Notes: generated from the letters alone by a model not told the origin. A stretch of DNA of 64,000 bases from Allorhizobium borbori (GCF_014196535.1 NZ_JACIDU010000010.1:124001-188000); one strand, 5' to 3'; shown: positions 1 through 10,799, counted from the stretch's first letter. A program made the numbers and translations.

Positions 1-21
1 CGCGCCATTGTCGCAAACGGT

Positions 22-681
22 TCAGTCCCTGCCAAGCCGGTAACCGACGCCACGTACCGTGACGATGTTTTCCTTGCCCAACTTCTTGCGCAGGCGGCTG
101 ACATAGACCTCGACAGTGTTGCTTTCGATTTCCGATCCGAAGGCGTAGAGCGCTTCCTCGATCTGGCTCTTGGAAACGACGGCGCCGGGGCGGGCCAGCA
201 GCATGTCGAGCACGGCCCACTCGCGGCCGGAAAGGGTCAGCGGCGCGCCGTCGAGCGTCACGAACCGGTCGGCTGCGTTGATGTCCAGTTGGCCGACGCG
301 GACATTGGCGGTGGCGCGGCCATTGGTGCGGCGGGCAACCGCCTGCATGCGGGCGGAAAGCTCGTCGAGATTGAAGGGCTTGACGAGATAGTCGTCCGCG
401 CCGAAGTTCAGGCCCTCGATGCGGTCGGAAATCTGGTCGTGCGCTGTCAGGATGATCACGGGTGTCGTGCCGCCCTCGTTGCGGTAGGTGCGCAGAAGGT
501 CGATGCCGCGGCCGTCGGGCAGGCGCAGATCGAGAAGAATCATGCCGTAGCTCGTGGTGTCGAGTGCGGCGTGCGCATCGGTAATGTTCGTCATCCAGTC
601 CACCGCGTGGCTCTGCAGGGTCACATGGTCACGCACGGCTTCGCCCAGAATGACGTCGTCTTCCACAAGAAGAATTCTCAA
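22..681 (-). CDS. OmpR/PhoB-family response regulator (PmrA/QseB-like)
   Basis: Two-component DNA-binding regulator of 219 residues. The receiver domain (about 1-115) shows the acidic pair E8-D9, phospho-acceptor D51 in LLDLRLPDG, T79 and K101 in the KPF motif. A winged-helix output domain (about 125-217) ends in VRGVGYRLG, typical of the OmpR family. The start appears to be TTG at 681, 4 bases after GGGAGG. An ATG at 8-6, 13 bases after the stop, could begin a partner histidine kinase, but the window ends there. It is divergent from the PepSY/cytochrome b pair, a layout known for envelope-sensing systems. A motif at 763-789 recurs before eptA and is its likely target. Sub-family placement is inference. 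Confidence 0.93.
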   Translation of the reverse strand: MRILLVEDDVILGEAVRDHVTLQSHAVDWMTNITDAHAALDTTSYGMILLDLRLPDGRGIDLLRTYRNEGGTTPVIILTAHDQISDRIEGLNFGADDYLVKPFNLDELSARMQAVARRTNGRATANVRVGQLDINAADRFVTLDGAPLTLSGREWAVLDMLLARPGAVVSKSQIEEALYAFGSEIESNTVEVYVSRLRKKLGKENIVTVRGVGYRLGRD

Positions 682-762
682 GCAACCTCCCAGCGTATCC
701 TTGTCGCCTTGCCGCTTTCGGGACCGGCGCAGAATACTTATCTCATTTTTCTTCTTAAATGA

Positions 763-789
763 CTGACAAAACTGTCAGGAACCTGAACG
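763..789. promoter_or_regulatory. Candidate operator of the response regulator (copy 1)
   Basis: The divergent intergenic region holds an inverted repeat CTGACA-AAAC-TGTCAG (763-778) that runs into CTGTCAGGAACCTGAACG (772-789). The latter can be read as two CTGnC/CTGAAC half-sites 11 bp apart, the spacing expected for head-to-tail OmpR-family binding. A copy matching at 16 of 18 bases lies before eptA at 3586-3603. It sits about 91 bp from both flanking start codons, so it could serve either gene. That the regulator binds it is inference. Confidence 0.5.
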
Positions 790-880
790 TCTTCGCCGCA
801 TCATTTTTCCAGCGTTCAGTCGTATGTCAGTGAGCCGGTGCAAAAACGGCCATCGTTATTTCATTCAAAGGAGAAATCGA

Positions 881-1147
881 ATGAAACTCGTTCTCAGCGC
901 CGTCCTTCTGTCCGTTGTCGCCTCGGGGGCGGCTCTTGCTGCCGACAAGTGCAAGGTCCCGGTCGGCGAGTGGCAGCCGCGTGAAAAGCTTCAGGGTCAG
1001 CTCGAGCAGAAGGGCTGGAAAGTCCGCTCGATCAAGACGGAAGACGGCTGCTACGAAGCCTATGCCATTGATGCCGCCGGCAAGAAGGTTGAAGCCTACT
1101 TCAACCCCAAGACGCTCGAAGCCGTCGACAAGAAGAGCAACGATTGA
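881..1147 (+). CDS. Small periplasmic PepSY-domain protein
   Basis: An 88-residue secreted protein. Residues 1-20 form a signal peptide ending in ALA-A. The mature part carries one PepSY-like unit (REKLQGQLEQKGWKVRSIKT, then CYEAYAIDAAGKKVEAYFNPKT). Two cysteines (mature DKCK and DGCY) could form a disulfide. The start at 881 is preceded by AAAGGAG 7 bases upstream; a longer reading frame from 824 lacks a ribosome site. The stop overlaps the next start as TGATG. PepSY proteins of this size commonly lie beside PmrAB/QseBC-like two-component systems; a sensing or inhibitory role is inference. Confidence 0.88.
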   Translation: MKLVLSAVLLSVVASGAALAADKCKVPVGEWQPREKLQGQLEQKGWKVRSIKTEDGCYEAYAIDAAGKKVEAYFNPKTLEAVDKKSND

Positions 1148-1689
1148 TGAGCGAACCGACCGTTCGCATCTGGGAGCCCTATGTCAGGGTCTTCCATTGG
1201 GGCCTCGTCGCCAGCATGGCGACGGCCTGGGCGACGGGCGATGAGATTCAGAGCGTTCATGAGTTCGCCGGCTACACCGCCGGCGCGCTCGTTGCCTCCC
1301 GTCTCGTCATGGGCTTCGTCGGCGGGCGCTATACCCGCTTCACCCAGTTCGTGAAGGGGCCGCGCACCGTGCTTTCCTATGCCTCGTCCCTGAGACGCGG
1401 CGAGGAACGACGTTATCTCGGCCACAATCCCCTTGGCGGCGCCATGGTGGTGTGCCTGCTGGGCCTCGTGTCCGGCATCGCCTTCACCGGCTGGCTCCAG
1501 ACCACCGATGCCTATTGGGGCATCGAATGGGTCGAGGAATTGCACGGCTTGCTGGTCGATATCGTTATTGGCTGCCTTGTCCTGCATGTTGGCGGTGTGA
1601 TCATGGAAAGCCGTCGTCACAAGGAAAACCTGGCCGTGGCCATGGTGACCGGTAACAAACGCGCACCTGAAGCGGGCGACATCGCCTGA
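1147..1689 (+). CDS. Cytochrome b/b561-like membrane protein
   Basis: A 180-residue membrane protein of the cytochrome b/b6 (Ni-hydrogenase b-type) family with about four hydrophobic segments. Candidate haem ligands are the His in the first helix (RVFHWGLV), the His after the second segment (SVHEFAGYTAG) and a His in the last helix (CLVLHVGGVIMES). The start at 1147 overlaps the PepSY stop by one base, so the two are translationally coupled. It likely moves electrons across the inner membrane with an unknown donor. A strong terminator follows at 1714. Confidence 0.88.
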   Translation: MSEPTVRIWEPYVRVFHWGLVASMATAWATGDEIQSVHEFAGYTAGALVASRLVMGFVGGRYTRFTQFVKGPRTVLSYASSLRRGEERRYLGHNPLGGAMVVCLLGLVSGIAFTGWLQTTDAYWGIEWVEELHGLLVDIVIGCLVLHVGGVIMESRRHKENLAVAMVTGNKRAPEAGDIA

Positions 1690-1713
1690 ACCTGCATCTG
1701 CCGTCCAGCCATT

Positions 1714-1750
1714 GAAAGAGGCCGCCCTGATCTTCAGGGCGGCCTCTTTC
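1714..1750 (+). terminator. Strong intrinsic terminator after the cytochrome b gene
   Basis: Perfect 17-bp stem (GAAAGAGGCCGCCCTGA with its complement) closing a 3-base TCT loop; the descending arm ends in CTCTTTC followed by GTTT. It lies 25 bp after the stop of the cytochrome b gene. Confidence 0.85.
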
Positions 1751-1799
1751 GTTTGGCCATGCAGGCGCTGGTGGTTGCATCCGGTGCCCCACAAACGAA

Positions 1800-1828
1800 A
1801 TCCGGCCCGGTGTCGGGCCGGGCCGGAT
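1800..1828 (-). terminator. Terminator of eptA
   Basis: Perfect 10-bp stem ATCCGGCCCG/CGGGCCGGAT with a 9-base loop. Read on the minus strand it is followed by TTCGTTTG. It lies 59 bp after the eptA stop, back to back with the terminator of the convergent cytochrome gene. Confidence 0.7.
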
Positions 1829-1886
1829 CTTCCATCAACGGTCGAGACAGCGTTTGGAGGCCGCTTTGAAAGTCTCCCGCCCGTGG

Positions 1887-3530
1887 TCAGGACTTCACAT
1901 CGCTGCGGCAGGCCGCAAGGACGTCGAGATCGTGTTTGTATTCCTTGGTCTGAACGTACATCAGGCCGAGAACCGTGCTGTAGAGGTTGTCGTGGGAAAC
2001 GTCCTCCGCGGTCTTGGCGGTCAGGCAGCCGGCATCCACGGTCTTCTTGGTGTCCTGACCAAGCCACAGAACGAAGGGGATGTGGGTCTGCTGCGAGGGG
2101 GCGACGAAGTAGGGCGCGCCATGGAGATAGAGACCCTTTTCACCGAGCGATTCGCCGTGGTCGGACATGTAGATCATGGAGCCGGCCAGATTGGCTTCAT
2201 GCGCCTTCAGCTTGCCGATGATCGCCGCCAGGAAATGATCGGTTTCGAGGATCGTATTGTCATAGGCGTTGACGATCTCCTCGCGCGAGCAGTTGCCGAG
2301 TTCATCGGTACGGCAGTCGGGCGTGAAATGGCGGCGTTCCTCGGCATAGCGCTGGTAGTAAGCGGGGCCGTGGCTGCCAAGCTGGTGAACAACCAGTACG
2401 GCATCGCCCTTCACGCTCTCCAGCCAGCTATCGAGATTGGCGAGGATAACCTCGTCGCGGCATTCACGGTTCACGCAGAAGCGCGGGTCGTTCTCGTTGG
2501 AAAAGGAGCGGGAAGTGATGCGGTCGGCCACACCCTTGGACCCGGTATTATTTTCCCACCATTCGGTGCGGATGCCGGCATGGGTGAGAATATCGACAAG
2601 GTTCTCCGTGCTCACGCCCTTTTCGAACGTATAGTCCTTGCGGCCGAATACCGAGAACATGCAGGGAATGGATACGGCGGTGGCGGTGCCGCAGCTTGTC
2701 GTTTTCGGAAAATAGGTGATGTCGAGCTTCGACAGTTCCGGGTTGGTATCGCGGCTGTAGCCGCCGAGTGCAAAGCTTTCGGCGCGGGCGGTCTCGCCGG
2801 CCACCACGACCAGCACGCGCGGCCGGCCACTGGCCGAAACGGGAGCATCGACTTGTGCATCGAGTCCGCGCTTTTCGACAACGACATTCGCAACCTTGGC
2901 CGTGCCGATGAAATAGCGTGCCACCTGCACGATGGGCGTAAAGGGGTTCAGCGTTGCCAGAAGATCGCGATGGGCGCGGCTGGTGGAGGACAGCGTGCGC
3001 GCTTCGGTAAGCCCGGCTGCGGCGGTGACGGCCAGCATCAGGGCAATCAGACCGAGATTGGTCTTCAGCTTGCGGCCGAACGTCTTGTGTTCGATCCGGA
3101 CCCACAGCAGCAGGCCGACGGGGATAACACCGAACAGAACCATGTGCTTGATGAAGCCGAAGGTGATGAGGTGCCCTGCTTCGGCGGGTGTCGTGGTCAC
3201 GGCATTGCGCACCATTTCCCTGTCGATGATCGTGCCGAAGCCGTCCATGAACCAGGAGGCCGAGGCCGCGGCGATGACCATGAAGATGAGGATCGGCTTG
3301 GTGATGTATTTGAACGAAAGGGCGATCAGGATAGCCGAGGCCAGCGCAATCAGACCGATGGCCAGCAGCACGACGGTGCGCGTATCATCGAAATAGGTCA
3401 GCGCCTTGGTCCAGAAGGTCCGGTTGGTGATGAGCAGAAGATAGGCGGCCGTCAATATGCTGACGGTCGCGCTGCCGAGCGCCGGGCGCTGGCTGCCGCG
3501 ATTGCCGTCGGTGCGGGTCCTGTTCGTCAT
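1887..3530 (-). CDS. eptA: Lipid A phosphoethanolamine transferase (EptA/MCR family)
   Basis: A 547-residue inner-membrane enzyme that transfers phosphoethanolamine from phosphatidylethanolamine to lipid A. The N-terminal ~180 residues hold five transmembrane segments, followed by a periplasmic sulfatase-fold domain. Visible catalytic features are GETARAES (zinc-binding Glu at about 246), SCGTATAVSIPC (nucleophile Thr at about 284 flanked by disulfide cysteines), and SDHGESLGE with the metal-binding Asp-His near the C terminus. Six cysteines in the soluble domain match the three disulfides of the family. It is transcribed alone, and an 18-bp motif 56 bp upstream copies one found beside the response regulator. 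A role in polymyxin resistance is known for the family, inferred here. Confidence 0.95.
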   Translation of the reverse strand: MTNRTRTDGNRGSQRPALGSATVSILTAAYLLLITNRTFWTKALTYFDDTRTVVLLAIGLIALASAILIALSFKYITKPILIFMVIAAASASWFMDGFGTIIDREMVRNAVTTTPAEAGHLITFGFIKHMVLFGVIPVGLLLWVRIEHKTFGRKLKTNLGLIALMLAVTAAAGLTEARTLSSTSRAHRDLLATLNPFTPIVQVARYFIGTAKVANVVVEKRGLDAQVDAPVSASGRPRVLVVVAGETARAESFALGGYSRDTNPELSKLDITYFPKTTSCGTATAVSIPCMFSVFGRKDYTFEKGVSTENLVDILTHAGIRTEWWENNTGSKGVADRITSRSFSNENDPRFCVNRECRDEVILANLDSWLESVKGDAVLVVHQLGSHGPAYYQRYAEERRHFTPDCRTDELGNCSREEIVNAYDNTILETDHFLAAIIGKLKAHEANLAGSMIYMSDHGESLGEKGLYLHGAPYFVAPSQQTHIPFVLWLGQDTKKTVDAGCLTAKTAEDVSHDNLYSTVLGLMYVQTKEYKHDLDVLAACRSDVKS

Positions 3531-3585
3531 TGCGTGTCGCTTCCTTCCGCGAAATCAAACGGAAAGTTGCGAATGGACCTGTTTC

Positions 3586-3603
3586 CTGACGGGAACCTGA
3601 ACG
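3586..3603. promoter_or_regulatory. Candidate operator of the response regulator (copy 2, upstream of eptA)
   Basis: CTGACGGGAACCTGAACG differs at only 2 of 18 positions from the motif at 772-789. It lies 56 bp before the eptA start and 5 bp after the nadD stop. The two CTGAC/CTGAAC half-sites are 11 bp apart. Regulation of eptA by the adjacent response regulator is inferred from this repeat. Confidence 0.5.
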
Positions 3604-3607
3604 TTCG

Positions 3608-4198
3608 TCAGCTTTGCTTGGCGGCAGCTCTCAGTGCCGTGGAACTCAGCGTCGAGCGGGGGCCGTGGATGAAGCTCCAGGCGGGCGCGCGGTGTTTCCA
3701 CAACACGCCGGCATCCTCCTCGTCGATGCGGGCATAATCATAGGTGCGCGCCATTTTCGAGGAGAGATAGGAAAGGGTGGAGCCGGGTCTGTCGATGACG
3801 GCAATCGGGAAGGTTTCCACGATTTTCCGCCAGTTCTGCCAGCGATCGAAGCTCTTGAGATTGTCCGCGCCCATGATCCAGATGAAGCGCACATGCGGAT
3901 TGCGCGCCTTCACGAAGGCAAGCGTGCGTGCCGTGTAGCTGGTGCCGAGGCTTTTTTCGAAGGCCGTCACCTTTACGGCGGGGTCGTGGACCAGCTTTTC
4001 CGAGAGCGCCAGCCGTTCGCACAAGGGCGCCAGATTACCGCGGCTTTTAAGCGGGTTGCCCGGCGTCACCATCCACCAGAGCTGGTCGAGGTTCAGCCGG
4101 CGCAGGGCAATTTCCGCCACCAGTGCATGACCGGCATGAGGGGGATTGAAGGAGCCGCCGAACAGGCCGATTATCATGCCGCGCGTGCTCTGCGGCAT
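3608..4198 (-). CDS. nadD: Nicotinate-nucleotide adenylyltransferase
   Basis: Adenylates nicotinate mononucleotide in NAD synthesis. It has the nucleotidyltransferase signature GLFGGSFNPPHAGH near the N terminus, WWMVTPGNPLK, the FIWIMGADNL motif and the closing STLSSTALR, equivalent to the (S/T)XXXXR signature. The chosen ATG at 4198 gives 196 residues beginning MPQSTRGMIIG, close to rhizobial relatives. An ATG at 4243, one base after the proA stop, would give 211 residues and remains possible; neither has a textbook ribosome site. It is last of the obgE-proB-proA-nadD series. The rsfS and rlmH genes that usually follow in Rhizobiaceae are absent here. Confidence 0.92.
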   Translation of the reverse strand: MPQSTRGMIIGLFGGSFNPPHAGHALVAEIALRRLNLDQLWWMVTPGNPLKSRGNLAPLCERLALSEKLVHDPAVKVTAFEKSLGTSYTARTLAFVKARNPHVRFIWIMGADNLKSFDRWQNWRKIVETFPIAVIDRPGSTLSYLSSKMARTYDYARIDEEDAGVLWKHRAPAWSFIHGPRSTLSSTALRAAAKQS

Positions 4199-4244
4199 GA
4201 TCAGGTGTCGGCGCTCGATCTTCTCCTCAACGGCTGCCGTCATG

Positions 4245-5511
4245 TCAGGGGCGAACCTGCCCGGTGCCGTGAACCCGGTAGTTGAAGGAGGTGAGCTGTT
4301 CGACACCCACCGGCCCGCGCGCATGCATCTTGCCGGTGGCGATGCCGATTTCCGCGCCCATGCCGAATTCTCCGCCATCCGCGAACTGGGTGGAGGCATT
4401 GTGCAGCAGGATGGCGGAATCGATCTCGTTGAAGAACCGCTCCACCACCTGCGGGTCTTCGGCGATGACCGCTTCGGTATGATGCGACGAATAGCGGGCA
4501 ATGTGATCGATGGCGCCGGAAATGCCGTCGACGATAGCGACCGAAATGATCGCATCGAGATATTCCGTGTGCCAGTCCTCTTCCGTTGCCGGCTTGAAGC
4601 CGGGATGCACCTTGAGAACGGCGGCCGAGGCGCGGATTTCGCAGCCAGCCTCCGTCAGCGCTTCCAGCAGCGGCATCAGATGCGTGCCGATGGCCGCGCT
4701 GTCGATCAGCAGGGTTTCGGCCGAGCCGCATACGCCGGTGCGGCGCATCTTGGCGTTGACGACGATCTTCTTCGCCATCTCCAGATCGGCGGAGGCATCG
4801 ACATAGACATGGCACAGACCCTCGAGATGCGCGAAGACCGGCACACGCGCTTCCGACTGAACGCGTCCGACAAGGCTTTTGCCGCCGCGCGGCACGATAA
4901 CGTCGATATTGCCGTCGAGCCCGGTCAGCATGGCGCCCACGGCGGCACGATCGGACACGGGCACGAGCTGGATTGCATCCTCGGGCAGGCCGGCAGCCCT
5001 CAGGCCCGCAACCAGGCAGGCATGGATGGCACGGGAGGAATGGAGCGAGTCCGAGCCGCCCCGCAGGATCACGGCATTGCCGGCCTTCAGGCAGAGCGCG
5101 CCGGCATCCGCCGTCACGTTCGGGCGGCTTTCATAGATCACCCCGATGACGCCGAGCGGCGTGCGCACGCGCTCGATCTTCAACCCGTTCGGGCGCTCCC
5201 AGGCGGCGATGGTTTCGCCCACCGGGTCCTTCAGCGCCGCAATGGCGCGGATGCCTTCGGAAATCCCGGCGAGACGGGTCTCGTTCAGCAGCAGGCGGTC
5301 AAGGAACGAGCCGGAAATGCCATTGGCCTCGGCGCGCTGCATGTCGAGCGTGTTGGCGGCGAGAATGTCGGTCCTGGCGGCATCGATGGCATCGGCCATG
5401 GCGAGCAGCGCATTATTCTTGGCGGCGGTGTCGGCGAAGGCGAGCGGACGGGCGGCGGCACGGGCGCGGCGGCCGATATCCAGCATCAGGGCTCCAATGT
5501 CGATCATGGTG

Positions 5512-5519
<8 letters not shown>
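4245..5519 (-). CDS. proA: Gamma-glutamyl phosphate reductase
   Basis: Second enzyme of proline biosynthesis: NADPH-dependent reduction of glutamyl-5-phosphate to the semialdehyde. It is 424 residues from the ATG at 5519, which overlaps the proB stop by 8 bases. Aldehyde-dehydrogenase fold; visible signatures are [32 protein letters not shown], the catalytic Cys in [15 protein letters not shown], and the C-terminal [24 protein letters not shown]. Overlap with proB supports a single operon and coupled translation. Confidence 0.97.
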
Positions 5520-7771
<2,252 letters not shown>

Positions 7772-7837
7772 TTAGTATTCAGTGTTTTCGCTTGCCGTTC
7801 TCGATACAGAGGCGGGCCCCGGAGGTCAAAGGTTATC

Positions 7838-8704
7838 GTGAAACTCGTCACTTACAATGTCCAGTTCGGCATGGGGCTGGATGGACGCTATGACCCAGCC
7901 CGCATCGCTTCCAATCTTGACGGTGCGGATGTCATTGCCCTTCAGGAAGTGACGCGCGGTTTCTTTCGCAACGGTCATGCCGATATGGTGGCCGATCTCG
8001 AGCCTCACTTTCCCTTCTATTACAAACGTTTTGCCGCAAGTTGCGATGTGCTTCTCGAGGCCGGTTTCAGTGCCGATGGCCGTGCTGTCGAACGCCGCTT
8101 CCAGTTCGGCAATATGATCCTGTCGCGCCACCCGATTCTTGCCGCCCGTACCCTGCTTCTGCCGCGCGGGCGCACCGTGGAGCGCATGAACATGCAGCGC
8201 TCGGCGCTGGAAGCCGTCATAGCAACACCCTCGGGCCCGCTTCGCGTCTACAGTCTGCATCTCGATCACGTCAGCGCCGACGAACGCCTTGCCCAGATCG
8301 CCTTCCTCAACGACCGCATCCGGCAGTTTACGCTGGAAGGCGGTGCGCTGACCGGCGCCCATGAATATGGTATGACCGACCCGCCACTGCCAGAGGATTA
8401 CGTGGTCCTCGGCGATTTCAACATGCTGCCGGAGAGCATCGAATATGACGCGATGGCCGGTCGCGCCACGCCCGGTTTCGGCCGTCCGCTACGCCATGAC
8501 CGCCCCGTCGATGCGCTGGCTCGCCTCGGTGGGCTGACGCCGGAGACCCATAGCTGGCTGCTGCCCACCGATGAGGGACCGATCACCGCGCTCTTCGACT
8601 ATGCCTTCCTGCATTGCAACCTCGTGCCGCGCATGAAGAACGTCTTCATCGATACGCAGGCCGAGGGCTCCGATCATTTTCCACTCTGGCTGGAGCTTGA
8701 ATGA
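7838..8704 (+). CDS. Endonuclease/exonuclease/phosphatase-family hydrolase
   Basis: A 288-residue Mg-dependent phosphodiesterase-fold protein (DNase I/sphingomyelinase superfamily). Motifs in order: TYNVQFG at the N terminus, ALQEV (metal-binding Glu), SLHLDHVS, LGDFNMLP (Asp/Asn pair) and SDHFPLW (catalytic His) at the C terminus. No signal peptide, so cytoplasmic. Start is GTG at 7838 behind GGAGG at 7821-7825; upstream in-frame ATGs lie antisense inside obgE. The substrate cannot be told from sequence. It is the only plus-strand gene in an otherwise minus-strand housekeeping block. Confidence 0.85.
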   Translation: MKLVTYNVQFGMGLDGRYDPARIASNLDGADVIALQEVTRGFFRNGHADMVADLEPHFPFYYKRFAASCDVLLEAGFSADGRAVERRFQFGNMILSRHPILAARTLLLPRGRTVERMNMQRSALEAVIATPSGPLRVYSLHLDHVSADERLAQIAFLNDRIRQFTLEGGALTGAHEYGMTDPPLPEDYVVLGDFNMLPESIEYDAMAGRATPGFGRPLRHDRPVDALARLGGLTPETHSWLLPTDEGPITALFDYAFLHCNLVPRMKNVFIDTQAEGSDHFPLWLELE

Positions 8705-8760
8705 CCGGACTGTCGGGAAGCCGCCTGTGCAGCGACTTCCCTTTTTCAAAGGCTGACGGC

Positions 8761-9396
8761 TTATTTGCCCTCACCCCAGCTTCTCAGCGACAGCCAGGTC
8801 TTGCGGTCCAGCCGGTACCATTCGACGGCAACCATGCCGCCAAGCGCCAGCGACGGCACCATGCCGGACCCCTGGAACTGGAAGCCGCACTTCTGGATGA
8901 CGCGCCGGGAGGCGACGTTCATGACCCGGCAACGCGCATCGATCTGGTCGATGTCACGCGAGCGGAAGGCCATGTCGACCAGCGCATGGGCGGCCTCGGT
9001 CGTATAGCCGGCGTTCCAGTAGGGTTCGCCCAGCCAGTAGCCGATTTCCAGTGTCTTGCTGTCATCGTCCTGCGGTTCAAGTCCGCAGCAGCCGAGGAAC
9101 TCGCCGTTGTCCGCGCGTGTAATGGCGTAGACGCATTTGCCGATCCCGCCTTCCTTCGTGCGTCGCACGAAGTCGGCAGCATCCGTTGCCGTGTAGGGAT
9201 GCGGCATACGGGAAACCATCGTGGCGATGGCGGCGTTATTGGCGAGATGGGCAAGTGCGTCGATATCGTCTTCGTGGGGTGCGCGCAGAACCAGTCTCCG
9301 CGACAACAAAACGGGGCAGAAGCGTCTGCTACTATCGGGCTTTTGCCGTTCCTCGGGGGGCCGGGATTGGCTCTCCCTTAAAAGTTCGCCTTGCAT
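8761..9396 (-). CDS. GNAT-family N-acetyltransferase (RimJ/RimL-like)
   Basis: A 211-residue acetyltransferase using acetyl-CoA. Visible are the RimJ-like entry (LLSRRLVLRAPHEDDIDALAHLANN), GYWLGEPYWNAGYTTEA (acetyl-CoA binding loop region), and ARCRVMNVASRRVIQKCGFQFQG, the Asn-x-x-S-x-x-V-x-x-K-x-G-F signature of the family. It follows rplU-rpmA on the same strand but behind their terminator. The first ~25 residues are poorly conserved-looking, so a later start is possible. Substrate unknown; protein N-termini or ribosomal proteins are family precedents. Confidence 0.85.
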   Translation of the reverse strand: MQGELLRESQSRPPEERQKPDSSRRFCPVLLSRRLVLRAPHEDDIDALAHLANNAAIATMVSRMPHPYTATDAADFVRRTKEGGIGKCVYAITRADNGEFLGCCGLEPQDDDSKTLEIGYWLGEPYWNAGYTTEAAHALVDMAFRSRDIDQIDARCRVMNVASRRVIQKCGFQFQGSGMVPSLALGGMVAVEWYRLDRKTWLSLRSWGEGK

Positions 9397-9427
9397 GGTC
9401 AGCTCTCCTGTTTGGCTGGAGTGAAAA

Positions 9428-9467
9428 GAAAAAGGGGAGGTGGGTGGCGCCCCATCTCCCCTTTTTT
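9428..9467 (-). terminator. Terminator of the rplU-rpmA operon
   Basis: Inverted repeat AAAAAGGGGAGGTGGG/CCCATCTCCCCTTTTT with one G-U pair; on the minus strand the stem is followed by TTTTTTCTTTTC. It lies about 70 bp after the rpmA stop. Confidence 0.8.
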
Positions 9468-9535
9468 CTTGCTGAACCTGCAGATGCGCTTCAGCCGGGT
9501 CGATGCGACGCCGGCTGTTTTAAAGCGCTACCGGC

Positions 9536-9808
9536 TTATTCCGCTGCTTCTGCGGCTTTCGGGGCCACAGACACGTAGACTCGGCCATTCGCTTTGCGGG
9601 CGAAGGACACGTTGCCATCCGTGAGTGCAAAAATCGTGTGGTCCTTGCCGAGGCCGACATTGGCGCCCGGATGCCACTTGGTGCCGCGCTGACGCACGAT
9701 GATGTTGCCCGGGATCACGGCTTCGCCGCCGAACTTCTTCACGCCAAGGCGCTTGGACTCGGAATCGCGACCGTTACGCGAGGAACCGCCAGCTTTTTTA
9801 TGTGCCAT
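9536..9808 (-). CDS. rpmA: 50S ribosomal protein L27
   Basis: A 90-residue large-subunit protein with the canonical start [24 protein letters not shown] and the core [24 protein letters not shown]27 sits at the peptidyl-transferase centre. It follows rplU after 35 bp in one operon. Confidence 0.98.
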   Translation of the reverse strand: MAHKKAGGSSRNGRDSESKRLGVKKFGGEAVIPGNIIVRQRGTKWHPGANVGLGKDHTIFALTDGNVSFARKANGRVYVSVAPKAAEAAE

Positions 9809-9843
9809 TGGAGTTCTCCTTTAAATCTTGTTGCGATTCCGGA

Positions 9844-10155
9844 TCAGGCCGAGATGGCCGTGATGCGGACGACGGTGTGGTGCTGGCGGTGACCGCGAAT
9901 TCGCTTGGAATTCTGGCGGCGACGCTTCTTGAACGACAGAACCTTCTTGCCGCGGTTGTGTTCGACCACTTCGGCCTTCACGACGGCGCCGGCAACGAAG
10001 GGAGCGCCGATCTTGGCGTCAGCGCCTTCGCCGACCACGAGCACTTCGTTGAATTCGATGGTTGCACCGGCTTCGGCTTCCAGCTTTTCGATGGTCAGCA
10101 CGTCGTCGGCGCTCACGCGGTACTGCTTACCGCCGGTCTTGATGACTGCGAACAT
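9844..10155 (-). CDS. rplU: 50S ribosomal protein L21
   Basis: A 103-residue protein of usual family length. It starts [15 protein letters not shown] and ends with the L21 signature [21 protein letters not shown]. First gene of the rplU-rpmA operon. The 291 bp upstream (10156-10446) hold no gene I can support; the promoter must lie there. Confidence 0.98.
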   Translation of the reverse strand: MFAVIKTGGKQYRVSADDVLTIEKLEAEAGATIEFNEVLVVGEGADAKIGAPFVAGAVVKAEVVEHNRGKKVLSFKKRRRQNSKRIRGHRQHHTVVRITAISA

Positions 10156-10446
10156 TTTTTATCCTTTCATGTCCGTTATCCGGCTCTGCCCTCTTCAAGC
10201 GAATCAGGCGACCGTCTTTTTGTCAGTCGGAAAATCGGAAACCGTGTTTTCACACCATTTCCGGATGATCGCACCCTCAGGGGCACGCGAAGATACAGTG
10301 AGCCCATATCTACCGGTGTGGGCGATTACGCGAGCGCATATGAACTGTCAAGACGAAAGCGCTGAAAGAACGCATAAAGTCCCTTGCCAACCCTCTTTTT
10401 CATCGCTAAGAGACAGCCCGCGCTCCCAAGGAGCCAACCACGACGC

Positions 10447-10536
10447 GGAGAGGTGGCAGAGTGGTTGAATGCACCGCACTCGAAATGCGGCATACGGGCA
10501 ACCGTATCGGGGGTTCAAATCCCTCCCTCTCCGCCA
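10447..10536 (+). tRNA. tRNA-Ser (anticodon CGA)
   Basis: Class II tRNA of 90 bases with encoded CCA. The acceptor stem GGAGAGG pairs with CCTCTCC (10526-10532), with discriminator G10533 and CCA 10534-10536. The anticodon stem CCGCA/TGCGG encloses CTCGAAA, giving anticodon CGA for UCG codons. A long variable arm (ACGGGCAACCGT) and T arm GGGGGTTCAAATCCCTC follow. The 263 bp after it (10537-10799) contain no integrase, direct repeat of the tRNA 3' end, or gene I can support. Confidence 0.97.
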
Positions 10537-10799
10537 TATCTTCCTTGGATGGCAGGATTGTCCCGAAGCTTTTGGTTTTCGGCCGCTTGCGTTGGCCTGG
10601 CTTAGTGGCTTTCTGCTGTTAGGCGCGATGTAGGCGCATGGGAATAGAATGGATTGGGCTGTTCAGCCTTTCGCATTTTAGGGGAGACCTTGAGGCCATA
10701 GGTTTGGCTTCGACCCTGCGGTTCCTTCCACAGTTTCTGGCTTGTCAGGGGCAGACCAATCGCAGGATATGGCCCATATGCGTGATACCGGTCACGCCT

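Noticed and set aside
1854-3737. A 627-codon open frame on the plus strand
   Set aside because: It lies antisense to eptA and the nadD end, whose products are clearly recognisable; GC-rich codon bias leaves the opposite strand open. No ribosome site or domain.
10447-10799. tRNA-Ser as an attachment site for a genomic island
   Set aside because: No integrase, no repeat of the tRNA 3' end downstream, and no mobile-element genes in the window.
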